DNA of 64,000 bases. Source: Klenkia soli (lineage in GTDB: Bacteria > Actinomycetota > Actinomycetes > Mycobacteriales > Geodermatophilaceae). A program made the translations under genes and the position numbers. The DNA is taken from positions 310,001 to 374,000 of the forward strand of contig NZ_FNIR01000003.1 of assembly GCF_900103975.1 (NCBI RefSeq), given 5' to 3'. This document shows, in pieces, positions 1 to 7,625 of the stretch. The notes beneath the pieces are model-generated. The model ran no database searches and was not told the origin of the DNA. It was given only the letters and a program-made list of their open reading frames with translations. Position 1 is the first letter of the stretch. Each line of letters opens with the position of its first letter.

Positions 1-474
1 GGGGCTGAGCAGGCCGTACTGCACGCAGTCGGCCAGCTGGGCGTCGTCGAGGTCGGCGGCGGCGGCGAGCTCGGCCGCCGTCATCGGCTCGCCCTGCTCG
101 GAGGCCGCGGCCGGCACCGGTGCCGGCGCCGGGACCTCGGGGCGGACCGGGAGCGTCGCCGGGGTCTCACCCCGGTCGAGCGCGTCCAGCTGCTCCTTGA
201 TCACCCGCAGCGGCAGGTACTGGTCGCGCTGGGCGGCCAGCACGAAGCGCAGCCGGTCGGTGTCGGCGGTGGAGAACTTGCGGTAGCCCGACGGCGTGCG
301 CTGCGGGTGGACCAGGTCCTCGCCCTCGAGGTAACGGATCTTGGAGATCGTCACGTCGGGGAACTCGTCGCGCAGGTCGGCGAGCACCTCGCCGATGGTG
401 AACCGGGGCCGGCTGTCGCCCGCACCCGGCCCGGACGCCGGCTCAGGTGCTCCGGACCGGGCCGCCGCGGTCAC
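1..474 (-). CDS. ftsR: MerR-family regulator FtsR-like (3' end outside window)
   Basis: The product begins [12 protein letters not shown] and then has a winged-helix MerR DNA-binding domain (about residues 25-95), including [10 protein letters not shown], a recognition-helix region near TISKIRYLE and the wing [13 protein letters not shown] Pro/Ala-rich linker and the start of a second helical segment follow before the window edge cuts the gene. The GTG start at 474 overlaps the garA stop as GTGA, so the two are coupled. MerR proteins next to garA and gcvH correspond to mycobacterial Rv1828 and corynebacterial FtsR, which regulates ftsZ; that role is inferred from synteny and family. The stop codon and C-terminal domain are not visible. 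Confidence 0.85.
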   Translation of the reverse strand, partial: MTAAARSGAPEPASGPGAGDSRPRFTIGEVLADLRDEFPDVTISKIRYLEGEDLVHPQRTPSGYRKFSTADTDRLRFVLAAQRDQYLPLRVIKEQLDALDRGETPATLPVRPEVPAPAPVPAAASEQGEPMTAAELAAAADLDDAQLADCVQYGLLSP

Positions 475-989
475 GACGAGACGGGGTCGCCGGTGCGCGG
501 GCCGGTGAGGTAGACCAGCCGGAACTTGCCGATCTGGACCTCGTCGCCACCGGCCAGCGACGCCACGTCGACCGGCTCGCGGTTGACGTAGGTGCCGTTG
601 AGGCTGCCGACGTCGTGCACGGTGAAGCCACCGCCCTCACGGTGGAACTCCACGTGCCGGCGGCTGACGGTCACGTCGTCGAGGAAGATGTCGCTGTCGG
701 GGTGCCGACCGGCGGTGGTGACCTCCTGGTCGAGCAGGAAGCGGCTGCCCGCGTTCGGGCCGCGCTTGACCACGAGCAGGGCCGAGCCCGCGGGCAGGGA
801 CTCCACGGCGCCGGCGTGGGCGTCCAGGGGCGTCTCGCCGGTGGCCGGGGCCTCGCCGGAGTCCTCGCCGCCGACCTTGGGGATCACGCTGGTGGACTCG
901 CCCACCCGCTCCGGGGAGAGGGCCGAGCCGCACTGCGCGCAGAAGCGACTGCCCTCGGGGTTCTGGTGTCCACAGCGAGTGCAGTGCAC
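471..989 (-). CDS. garA: FHA-domain protein GarA with N-terminal zinc ribbon
   Basis: This 172-residue protein matches the GarA/OdhI family, which binds and inhibits 2-oxoglutarate-dependent enzymes and is switched off by Ser/Thr-kinase phosphorylation. The FHA signature is complete: G94-R95, S109-x-R-H112 and N131-G132. The motif around ESTSV (residues 31-35) corresponds to the phosphorylated ETT/ETS motif of mycobacterial GarA. Unlike that protein, this one opens with a four-cysteine zinc ribbon (C3, C6, C17, C20). The GTG start at 989 was chosen because GGAGGA lies 7 bases upstream and the longer reading frame upstream has no family similarity. It lies downstream of gcvH and is translationally coupled to the MerR gene. 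Confidence 0.93.
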   Translation of the reverse strand: MHCTRCGHQNPEGSRFCAQCGSALSPERVGESTSVIPKVGGEDSGEAPATGETPLDAHAGAVESLPAGSALLVVKRGPNAGSRFLLDQEVTTAGRHPDSDIFLDDVTVSRRHVEFHREGGGFTVHDVGSLNGTYVNREPVDVASLAGGDEVQIGKFRLVYLTGPRTGDPVSS

Positions 990-1265
990 GGTGTCTCCTC
1001 CGGTGAGCAGGCGGCACCGCCGCGGACTGCGTGTGCAGGCCGCGGCCGGCCGGCGGACGACGGACCGGATGGTCCGTCGTGGGTCGGCCGCCGCGTCAGC
1101 GGGCGGGCCGGGGTCATGGAACCAGTCGGCCGACCCGAGGGTCAACCGGACGTCGAGGCTGAGGGTGGGTCCGTCGCGGCGCTGGTGGGCACCGCCCCGG
1201 ATCACTCCCGACGAGCATAGTGATCGCCGCACGCGGGGCACCCGGGGGTGGGCACCCGCCGCGGC
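990..1265 (-). promoter_or_regulatory. gcvH-garA intergenic region with inverted repeat
   Basis: There is no gene in these 276 bases. On the minus strand a possible -10 element (TATGCT, about 1214-1219) lies between the arms of a perfect 7-bp inverted repeat, GATCACT at 1200-1206 and AGTGATC at 1219-1225. This could be a separate promoter and operator for garA-ftsR, about 220 bases upstream of the garA start. No convincing -35 was found, so the promoter call is weak. Confidence 0.25.
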
Positions 1266-1670
1266 TCAGCCCTGGTCGACCAGGGCCTGGTAGGCCTGGG
1301 CGTCCAGCAGCTCGGCGGTGGGGTCGTCGGTGTCGCCGGTGACCTCGATCTCCAGCAGCCAGCCCTCGCCGTAGGGGTCGGAGTTCACCGTCTCGGGCGC
1401 CTCGCCCAGGGCGGTGTTGACCGCCGACACGGTGCCGGCCAGCGGGGCGTACACGTCGGACACGCTCTTGGTCGACTCGACCTCGCCGATCGGGTTGCCC
1501 ACGGTCAGCTCGTCGCCGACCTCGGGCAGCTGGACGAAGACGATGTCGCCGAGGGCGTCCTGGGCGTGGTCGGTGATGCCGATGCGCACCACCGTCGCCG
1601 CGCCCGCGGAGCCCTGTACCTGGGCCCACTCGTGCTGGTCGGTGTAGCGGCGGTCGTCGGGCGTGCTCAT
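1266..1670 (-). CDS. gcvH: glycine cleavage system H protein
   Basis: This is the lipoyl carrier of the glycine cleavage complex, shuttling the aminomethyl group between P, T and L proteins. At 134 residues it has the usual family length. The lipoylation site is in GEVESTKSVSDVYAP, with the acceptor lysine at residue 68, and the DPYGEGWLLEIE segment is typical. An AAGGAC-like ribosome site precedes the ATG. It lies 13 bases downstream of the DUF881 gene in the actinobacterial order DUF881-gcvH-garA-merR. No other gcv gene is present nearby, and no glycine riboswitch was seen. Confidence 0.97.
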   Translation of the reverse strand: MSTPDDRRYTDQHEWAQVQGSAGAATVVRIGITDHAQDALGDIVFVQLPEVGDELTVGNPIGEVESTKSVSDVYAPLAGTVSAVNTALGEAPETVNSDPYGEGWLLEIEVTGDTDDPTAELLDAQAYQALVDQG

Positions 1671-1683
1671 GCTCGTCCTTCTC

Positions 1684-2550
1684 TCAGTTGCCGTCGGGTT
1701 CTGCGTACTGGGGGTCGTCGAGGGGGCGCAGGGCGTCGACGACCACCTCGTCGGACTGGACGATGCGGACGTCGCCGCCCACCCGCCGGACGGTGGCGCT
1801 CACCCCGCCCGGGATGTCCATCGCCGTGGCCAGCACCTGCGGGTCGCCGATCACGACGACGACGTAGGGCGCGGTGATGCCCTGCCCGTCGATGCTCAGC
1901 GCACCGTCGGACCCCGTCACCGCGCTGCTGACCCCGATCCGGACGTCGTCGACCTGCATCGTCTCGGCGCCGGCCCCGCGCAGCTCCTGGATCGTGTTGA
2001 GCAGGATGGCTGCCGAGACCTTGCCCTCCGGGTCGGTGATCGTCATGGTCAGCCCCTGGCCCTGCGCGGCCAGGCTGCCGTTGAGGATGCCCAGCTCGGT
2101 GGCCCGCTGCTGGGCCTCGGCCAGCGCCGCCGCGGCCTGGCTGTCGGTGTCGCTGAGCTGCTCGAGCGCGGTGCGCTGCTCGGCGATCTGCTGGCGCAGC
2201 CGGTTCTCGCGGGCGTTGAGGTTGTCGAGGATGGTGACGAGGTCCTCCTCGCGGGCGCCGGTGTAGGTCTGGTCGCTGTCGGTGCTGCGCACCTGGACGG
2301 CGAAGGCGAAACCGAGCAGCAGGGTGAGCACCCCGATCAGGGCGGCGGCCAGCCGGTCGCGCCGCCCGTGCCGGATGAGGTGCCACACCGAGGGAGCCGG
2401 CTCCGCCGGGGTGGTCCCCGCGGTGGGGGGCGTGTCGGCAGCGGGCGTCTCGGCAGCGGGCGTCTCGGCAGCGGCCGTCTCGGCAGGAGTCGTGGCGGCG
2501 GGCTCGTCGGCCGGGGTGTCCTCGCGCGCGGTGGGGGTGTCGTCGGCCAT
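1684..2550 (-). CDS. DUF881 membrane protein (distal copy)
   Basis: This 288-residue protein has a low-complexity Ala/Thr/Pro cytoplasmic N-terminus (residues 1-52), one transmembrane helix (about 67-87, AALIGVLTLLLGFAFAV), a coiled-coil stretch rich in Glu/Gln/Arg (about 105-150), and an extracytoplasmic DUF881 domain. It is one of two DUF881 proteins flanking the small basic protein, a layout conserved in actinobacteria and distantly like the YlxW/YlxX genes near the division cluster of firmicutes. The biochemical function is unknown; a cell-envelope or division role is inferred from the family. The N-terminal tail is encoded by four 15-bp tandem repeats. Confidence 0.9.
   Translation of the reverse strand: MADDTPTAREDTPADEPAATTPAETAAAETPAAETPAADTPPTAGTTPAEPAPSVWHLIRHGRRDRLAAALIGVLTLLLGFAFAVQVRSTDSDQTYTGAREEDLVTILDNLNARENRLRQQIAEQRTALEQLSDTDSQAAAALAEAQQRATELGILNGSLAAQGQGLTMTITDPEGKVSAAILLNTIQELRGAGAETMQVDDVRIGVSSAVTGSDGALSIDGQGITAPYVVVVIGDPQVLATAMDIPGGVSATVRRVGGDVRIVQSDEVVVDALRPLDDPQYAEPDGN
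2431..2490 (-). repeat. 15-bp minisatellite in DUF881 coding sequence
   Basis: Four tandem units of CGTCTCGGCAGCGGG (plus-strand reading, last unit diverged) encode AETPA-type pentapeptide repeats in the cytoplasmic tail of the DUF881 protein. The repeat stays in frame, so copy-number change would only lengthen or shorten the tail. Confidence 0.7.
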
Positions 2551-2561
2551 CGGTCGCCTCC

Positions 2562-2894
2562 TCAGGCCCGGAAGAGGTGCCGGCGGATGGCGGCGGCGTT
2601 GCCGAAGATCCGGATGCCCAGGACCACGACCACCGCGGTCGACAGCTGCGCGCCGACCCCCAGCTGGTCACCGAGGAACACGATCAGGGCGGCGACGACG
2701 ACGTTGGACACGAAGGACACCACGAAGACCTTGGCGTCGAAGATCCCGTCGAAGCGGGCCCGGATGCCGCCGAACACGGCGTCCAGCGCGGCGACGACCG
2801 CGATCGGCAGGTAGGGCTGCAGCCAGACCGGGACGCTGGGGTCCAGCAGCAGGCCGAGCACCACGCCCACCGCGAGGCCGAGGATGGGGATCAC
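2562..2894 (-). CDS. sbp: small basic family protein (DUF1290, Sbp)
   Basis: This 110-residue integral membrane protein has three hydrophobic segments (about 3-17, 25-45 and 55-75). The family pattern is complete: an N-terminal helix with GLLLDPSVP, then YLPIAVVAALDAVFGGIRA, then SFVSNVVVAALIVFLGDQLGV. It matches the Sbp/DUF1290 family found between two DUF881 genes in actinobacteria and near division genes in firmicutes. The function is not known. It starts with ATG 4 bases after the upstream DUF881 stop, so it is almost certainly cotranscribed. Confidence 0.93.
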   Translation of the reverse strand: MIPILGLAVGVVLGLLLDPSVPVWLQPYLPIAVVAALDAVFGGIRARFDGIFDAKVFVVSFVSNVVVAALIVFLGDQLGVGAQLSTAVVVVLGIRIFGNAAAIRRHLFRA

Positions 2895-2898
2895 CGGG

Positions 2899-3837
2899 TC
2901 AGTCTCCGTCGTCCGTGGTGCTGCCGGCAGCCGGGGTGCCGTCGTCCGGCGTGCCGCCGGTGGGCGCGACCTCGACCGGCCGGGCCGAGCGCAGCTCGGT
3001 GCTCCCGGCCCCGGGCAGGCTGAGGTCGTCGCTGCGGACGAAGTCGAACACCCAGTCGTAGGTCAGCTGCAGCCCCACCAGGTAGCGGGCCTCGGGCGAG
3101 GTGAGGAACCCGTTGTTGAGCGCATCGGGGTCGCCGATCGCCTGGACCTCGTACGGGCTGGTCACGGGCCGGAGGTCGACCAGGATCGCGCCGCCGGCCT
3201 GCCGGATGGTGGTGGTGGGGCCCAGCCGTTGGCCGTCGACGCTGATCGCCTCGGCACCGGCGGCCCACAGCGAGTTGACCAGCAGCTGCAGGTCGCGGTC
3301 GAGCACCTGGTCCACCTCGTCGTCGGTGGTGCCGGTGGCCACCGGGTCGTCGTCGGCCGAGGGCAGCGCGTTGCCCAGGTGGACGACCAGGCCGGGCCCG
3401 GACACCGGCACGGCGGCGGCGCCGGCCTCCTGCGCGGCGAGGTCGTCGAGGGCCTGCTGGCCCTCGGTGGTGGCCGACAGCGCCTGCTCGCGCGCGGTGC
3501 CGACGTCGGTCTGCAGCTGCGCGAGGCCGGCCACCAGGTCGTCGGTGACCGCCGACTCGCGGTCGATGTCGGCGATCAGCGCCGTGCGCCGTTCCTCGCG
3601 TGCCGGTGACGCCGCGGAGGCCTCGCTGTAGGTGAGCGCGGCCAGCAGGCCGGCCAGCACCATGACCACCGCGACCAGCGCCTGCCACCCCCGCTGGGTG
3701 CGCCGGGGCCGCTCGCGACCGGCCGCCCGGGCCGCCGCGGCCTGGGCGTAGGCCGGGTCGACGGTCTCGGCCAGCACCTGGTCCAGCAGCGAGGCGCCCA
3801 GCGACCGGGTGCGGGAGGTCTGCTGCGCCTGGTTCAC
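2899..3837 (-). CDS. DUF881 membrane protein (proximal copy)
   Basis: This 312-residue protein has a basic cytoplasmic N-terminus, one transmembrane helix (about 53-70, LVAVVMVLAGLLAALTY), a short coiled coil and an extracytoplasmic DUF881 domain containing GPGLVVHLGNALP and AISVDGQRLGPTT. The GTG start at 3837 overlaps the TGA of the phosphatidyltransferase gene as GTGA, which fixes the start; the longer frame upstream is that neighbour read out of frame. It pairs with the second DUF881 protein around Sbp. The C-terminal 35 residues are disordered and acidic. Confidence 0.9.
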   Translation of the reverse strand: MNQAQQTSRTRSLGASLLDQVLAETVDPAYAQAAAARAAGRERPRRTQRGWQALVAVVMVLAGLLAALTYSEASAASPAREERRTALIADIDRESAVTDDLVAGLAQLQTDVGTAREQALSATTEGQQALDDLAAQEAGAAAVPVSGPGLVVHLGNALPSADDDPVATGTTDDEVDQVLDRDLQLLVNSLWAAGAEAISVDGQRLGPTTTIRQAGGAILVDLRPVTSPYEVQAIGDPDALNNGFLTSPEARYLVGLQLTYDWVFDFVRSDDLSLPGAGSTELRSARPVEVAPTGGTPDDGTPAAGSTTDDGD

Positions 3838-4451
3838 CGCTCGGCCCGGCTCTGCCGCACCAGGCCGACGGCCTGCACGACGTAGAGGACGGCGGAGACC
3901 AGGTAGAGCGCCCCGCCCCAGATCGCCAGCGCGTAGGCCGGCGGTGCGATGACGGTGGCCAGCCACCCGGTGCCGTCGGCCATCAGCAGCCCCGGGAAGG
4001 CGTAGAGCAGGATGAACGTGGCCGCCTTGCCGAGGTAGTGCACCTGCAGCGGTGGCCAGCCGTGGACGCGCAGCACCAGCAGGACGACGGCCAGCAGCAG
4101 CTCGCGGGCCACGATCACCGCCACGAACCAGACCGGGACGACGTCGCGCAGCACGAAGGCCACCAGCGTGGCGACGATGTAGAGGCGGTCGGCGGCCGGG
4201 TCGAGCAGCGCCCCCAGCCGGCTGGACTGCCCGAGCACCCGGGCCAGCTTGCCGTCGGCCCAGTCGGTCACCCCGGAGACCATGAGGACGACGACCGCCC
4301 ACCCGTCGGCCTGGGGACCCAGCAGCAGCCACAGGAACAGCGGCACCCCGAGCAGCCGGAGCACCGACAGCGCGTTGGGGATGGTCCACACCCGGTCGCC
4401 CAGGTCGTCGCGGGAGACCTGGGCGGTGTCCTGCGAGCCAGCCGTCGTCAC
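3834..4451 (-). CDS. CDP-alcohol phosphatidyltransferase family protein
   Basis: This 205-residue integral membrane enzyme has the full CDP-OH-P signature D-G-x2-A-R-x8-G-x3-D-x3-D, spanning ADGKLAR to LLDPAADR. It therefore transfers a phosphoalcohol from or to a CDP-diacylglycerol-type substrate. Four to five hydrophobic helices follow. Position ahead of DUF881-sbp-DUF881-gcvH-garA matches the actinobacterial PgsA-like gene in this cluster, but the acceptor alcohol (glycerol phosphate or another) cannot be told from sequence. The GTG at 4451 was chosen over the longer frame because GGAGGGAGGG lies just upstream. It is probably first in the left-hand operon. Confidence 0.9.
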   Translation of the reverse strand: MTTAGSQDTAQVSRDDLGDRVWTIPNALSVLRLLGVPLFLWLLLGPQADGWAVVVLMVSGVTDWADGKLARVLGQSSRLGALLDPAADRLYIVATLVAFVLRDVVPVWFVAVIVARELLLAVVLLVLRVHGWPPLQVHYLGKAATFILLYAFPGLLMADGTGWLATVIAPPAYALAIWGGALYLVSAVLYVVQAVGLVRQSRAER

Positions 4452-4600
4452 GCGCCCTCCCTCCGTCCGCCTGCCCGTCGAGGGCGGCACCCAGGCTAGT
4501 GCCCGGGTCCGACAGGACCGGGGTGCCCGGGCCGTCCCGGTGACCGGCCGGGACGACGCCGCGTGGCCGACCCACCGGACCGGGGGGTGCACGCCCTACC

Positions 4601-5410
4601 GTGTGCCCCGTGGACCCGCTCCGCAGGAACGCCGTCACCGTCACCGGCAGCCCCGACGGGGTCCCGGTCGTCTTCGTGCACGGGTTCGGCTGCGACCAGG
4701 GGATGTGGCGGCACGTCGCCCCGGCGTTCGAGGCCACCCACCCGGTGGTCACCCTCGACCACGTGGGGGCCGGCGGTTCGGACACCTCCGGGTACGACCG
4801 GGAGCGGTACTCCTCGCTGCAGGCCTACGCCGACGACCTGGTCGAGGTGCTCGCCGCGTCGGGTCTCCCGCCGGTGGTGCTCGTCGGGCACTCGGTGAGC
4901 GCCACGATCGGGGCGCTGGCCGCGATCGCCCGCCCCGAGGTGGTCCGGCAGCTGGTCATGGTCGCGCCCAACCCCCGGTTCGTCGACGACGACGGCTACC
5001 GCGGCGGGTTCGGTGCCGACGAGGTCGACGAGCTGCTGGAGACGATGGAGGGCAACCACCTGGGCTGGTCGGCCGACATCGCACCGGTGATCATGGGCGC
5101 ACCCGACCGCCCCGAGCTCGGCGAGGAGCTCACGCGCAGCTTCTGCCGGACCGACCCCACGATCGCGCGGGACTTCGCCCGGGTCACCTTCCTGTCCGAC
5201 CACCGGGCCGACCTCGCGCACGTGCCGGTCCCGACGCTCGTGCTGCAGTGCTCGGACGACGCGCTGGCCCCCCTCGAGGTCGGCGCCTTCGTGCACGACC
5301 AGCTGCCCGACAGCGAGCTGGTGGTCCTGGCCGCCACCGGGCACTGCCCGAACCTGAGCGCACCCGCCGAGCTGGTCGGTGTGCTGCGCGCCCACCTCGA
5401 CCGCGGGTGA
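4601..5410 (+). CDS. rsbQ: alpha/beta hydrolase, RsbQ-like
   Basis: This 269-residue protein closely follows Bacillus RsbQ, the hydrolase that activates the RsbP phosphatase in energy-stress signalling. Family landmarks: FVHGFGCDQGMWRHVAPAFE, nucleophile Ser98 in GHSVSA, PDRPELGEELTRSFCRTDP, LQCSDDALAP supplying the catalytic Asp, and TGHCPNLS supplying His. The same fold includes the plant karrikin and strigolactone receptors. GTG 4601 is used; GTG 4610 in frame is also possible, since no strong ribosome site favours either. The stop overlaps the start of the phosphatase gene as GTGA, strongly implying a functional pair. Confidence 0.9.
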   Translation: MCPVDPLRRNAVTVTGSPDGVPVVFVHGFGCDQGMWRHVAPAFEATHPVVTLDHVGAGGSDTSGYDRERYSSLQAYADDLVEVLAASGLPPVVLVGHSVSATIGALAAIARPEVVRQLVMVAPNPRFVDDDGYRGGFGADEVDELLETMEGNHLGWSADIAPVIMGAPDRPELGEELTRSFCRTDPTIARDFARVTFLSDHRADLAHVPVPTLVLQCSDDALAPLEVGAFVHDQLPDSELVVLAATGHCPNLSAPAELVGVLRAHLDRG

Positions 5411-6930
5411 GCGCCCCCGACGACTGGACCGCGGCGCCCTGCGGCTTGCTGGTCCTCGACCCCGCCGGCACCGTCGTCCGGGTCAACGACCAGCTGCTGG
5501 CCTGGGCGGGTCGACCGGCCGCCGACGTCGTCGACCGGGTGCGGTTCGGGGACCTGCTGTCGGTCGGTGGCCGCCTCTACTGGGAGACCCACCTCGCGCC
5601 GCGGCTGCAGCTCGAGGGCCGCCTGCAGGAGATCAGCGTGGAGCTGCGGAGCCCGGACGGTCGGGTGCCGGTGCTGCTGTCGGCCGCGGTCGTCCCCGGC
5701 AGCGGGCACGTCCGGGTGGCGCTGCACGGTGCCCGCGACCGGGTGCGGTTCGAGCGCGAGCTGCGCGCGGCGCGCGAGCAGGCCCAGCACGCGGTCGACC
5801 GGCTGAGCACGCTGCAGGCCGTCACGTGGGGGCTGTCCCGGGCGACCGGGGTCCGCGAGGTCGTCGAGGCGGTGCTCACGGCCGCGACCGGGCCACTGGG
5901 AGCTGCGACGGCGGCGGTGTGGACGTCGGTCGAGGGGCACCTGCAGCTGCACTCCGCCCGCGGCGAGGGCCCCGTCCCCGCCCCGTCGGCCCCCGACCTC
6001 GCCGCCGGCCCCGCGCCCCGGTCCGCCGACGGCCGGTTCGAGGTCCCGCTGCCCGGTGCGGCCGGGTTCCCCGGCGTGCTGGTGCTGGCCGGCGTCGACC
6101 CGGTGCCCGACACCGACGTGCTCGCCGCGGTCGCGCAGCAGGCGGGGCTCGCCCTGGACCGGGCCCGGCTGCACGAGCAGAGCGCCGGGGTCGCGCACGC
6201 CCTCCAGCACGCGATGCTCGCCGTCCACCCCCCGGTCGACCCCCGCTACGCCGTGGGTGCGACCTACCGGGCCGGCGTGGAGATGCTCGAGGTGGGCGGG
6301 GACTGGTACGACGTCTTCCTCGTCGGCCCGGGCACGCTCGGCGTCGTCGTCGGGGACGTCGTGGGGCGGGGTCTGGTGGCGGCCAGCGCGATGGGGCAGC
6401 TGCGCAGCGCCGTCCGGGCCGTCTCCGAGCCGGGGGCGGGCCCCGCGACGGCGCTGACCCGGCTGGACCGGTTCGTGGAGCAGGTGCCGACCGCGCAGAT
6501 GGCGACCGTCGCCTACGCCGAGCTCGACCTGGCCACCGGGGTCCTGCGGTACGCGTGCGCCGGCCATCCCCCGCCGCTGCTGCTGCCGGCCGACGGCCCC
6601 GACCACTACCTGTGGGGCGGCCGGTCGACCCCGCTGGGCGCCGTCGTCGAGGGGGTCCCGCGCACGGGGACCAGCCTGCAGCTGCGGGCCGGCGACCGGG
6701 TGCTGCTCTACACGGACGGCCTCGTGGAACGGCGCGACCGCGGGCTGGACGAGGGCATGGCCGCGCTCGCCCTGGCCGCCGAGCAGGTCCGCGGTCGGTC
6801 GCTCGGCGACACCACCGAGGCGGTGACCGCCGTGATGCTGCAGGGCGAGGTGGTCAGCGACGACGTGTGCGCCCTGCTGCTGCGGTGGTCGGGGCCCCCG
6901 CAGCAGGGCGGGGTGGCGGCGTCCGGGTGA
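5407..6930 (+). CDS. rsbP: PAS-GAF-PP2C (SpoIIE/RsbP-like) serine phosphatase
   Basis: This 507-residue signalling phosphatase has three parts: a PAS domain (about 8-105) with GLLVLDPAGTVVRVND, a GAF-like domain (about 140-270), and a C-terminal SpoIIE/RsbU PP2C domain (about 290-500). Metal-ligand motifs are present: GGDWYDVF with Asp299, VGDVVGRG, and the terminal DDVCALLL. Family knowledge says such enzymes dephosphorylate an anti-anti-sigma factor and free a stress sigma factor. Coupling to the RsbQ-like hydrolase parallels Bacillus RsbQ-RsbP, with a GAF domain added. No anti-sigma or anti-anti-sigma gene is in the window. Its 3' end overlaps the convergent VanZ gene by 77 bases. Confidence 0.92.
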   Translation: MSAPDDWTAAPCGLLVLDPAGTVVRVNDQLLAWAGRPAADVVDRVRFGDLLSVGGRLYWETHLAPRLQLEGRLQEISVELRSPDGRVPVLLSAAVVPGSGHVRVALHGARDRVRFERELRAAREQAQHAVDRLSTLQAVTWGLSRATGVREVVEAVLTAATGPLGAATAAVWTSVEGHLQLHSARGEGPVPAPSAPDLAAGPAPRSADGRFEVPLPGAAGFPGVLVLAGVDPVPDTDVLAAVAQQAGLALDRARLHEQSAGVAHALQHAMLAVHPPVDPRYAVGATYRAGVEMLEVGGDWYDVFLVGPGTLGVVVGDVVGRGLVAASAMGQLRSAVRAVSEPGAGPATALTRLDRFVEQVPTAQMATVAYAELDLATGVLRYACAGHPPPLLLPADGPDHYLWGGRSTPLGAVVEGVPRTGTSLQLRAGDRVLLYTDGLVERRDRGLDEGMAALALAAEQVRGRSLGDTTEAVTAVMLQGEVVSDDVCALLLRWSGPPQQGGVAASG

Positions 6931-7486
6931 CCGGCGGCGCGGGTGTGCCGGGGTGCAGGGCCAGGGCCCGGAGCCCCCGGGCGACGGCGGGTACCCGGCG
7001 CGCGCCGAGGAGCAGCGCGTAGCCGAGTGCGGCGCCCGCGGTGTTCGCGAGCCAGTCGTCGACGTCGGCGACGTGGCCCCCGGCGAGGGTGAGGGCGTTC
7101 ACGAACTGGACGACCTCCATGGCCAGGCTGAGTGCCGCCCCGGCGGAGACGACCCGGACGGCCGACGCGCGGCGCAGCAGCAGCGGCAGCAGGAAGCCGA
7201 GCGGGAGGAACACCACCACGTTCCCGGCCGCGTCGACGAGCTCCGTGCCGCTCAGCGGGACCAGGTCCAGGTAGACCTGCCACGGCGTGGTCCGACGCCG
7301 GCCCAGCACCATCGGCCACACGGTGTTCGCGACCACGCCGGCCAGGTACACGCAGGCCGTGGCCACCAGCAGCGCCCGGGGGCCGGTCAGCACGCCCCGG
7401 CGACGCATCCGGTGCAGCAGCAGGGCGCAGGCCACCGCGGTCAGCGGGACCACGACCGGCCACATCGGCACGGCCTGCCCCGTCAT
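6854..7486 (-). CDS. VanZ-family membrane protein
   Basis: This 210-residue protein has about four transmembrane helices and the VanZ pattern: NTVWPM, LVPL, NVVVFLPLGFLLPLLLRR, ALSLAMEVVQF and DVDDWLANTAGAALGY. VanZ proteins are linked to low-level teicoplanin resistance in enterococci, but most actinobacterial members have no known role. The disordered C-terminal tail (about 170-210) is the part that overlaps the phosphatase gene on the other strand, and such tails are often poorly conserved. Confidence 0.85.
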   Translation of the reverse strand: MTGQAVPMWPVVVPLTAVACALLLHRMRRRGVLTGPRALLVATACVYLAGVVANTVWPMVLGRRRTTPWQVYLDLVPLSGTELVDAAGNVVVFLPLGFLLPLLLRRASAVRVVSAGAALSLAMEVVQFVNALTLAGGHVADVDDWLANTAGAALGYALLLGARRVPAVARGLRALALHPGTPAPPVTRTPPPRPAAGAPTTAAAGRTRRR

Positions 7487-7625
7487 CGGGCGAGCCGGAG
7501 GGCGCGGTGGGCGGGGGTCACGGAGGCATCATCGGCCGCCCCCGGCGGCCGCCGGATCCACCGCCGGGAGGAGATCTCCTCGTCCTCGGGTCCCGCCCGT
7601 CCGCGGCAGCCGGCCGGGAGCGGGA

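Noticed and set aside
447-1220. Long plus-strand open frames opposite garA and elsewhere
   Set aside because: High GC keeps many antisense frames open; these lack ribosome sites and family similarity, while the opposite strand encodes clear conserved proteins.
1671-1683. Glycine riboswitch ahead of gcvH
   Set aside because: Only 13 bases separate gcvH from the upstream gene, far too few for an aptamer.
2431-2490. CRISPR-like short repeats
   Set aside because: Units are contiguous 15-mers without spacers and encode an in-frame pentapeptide repeat in DUF881. No cas genes or spacer arrays were seen in the window.
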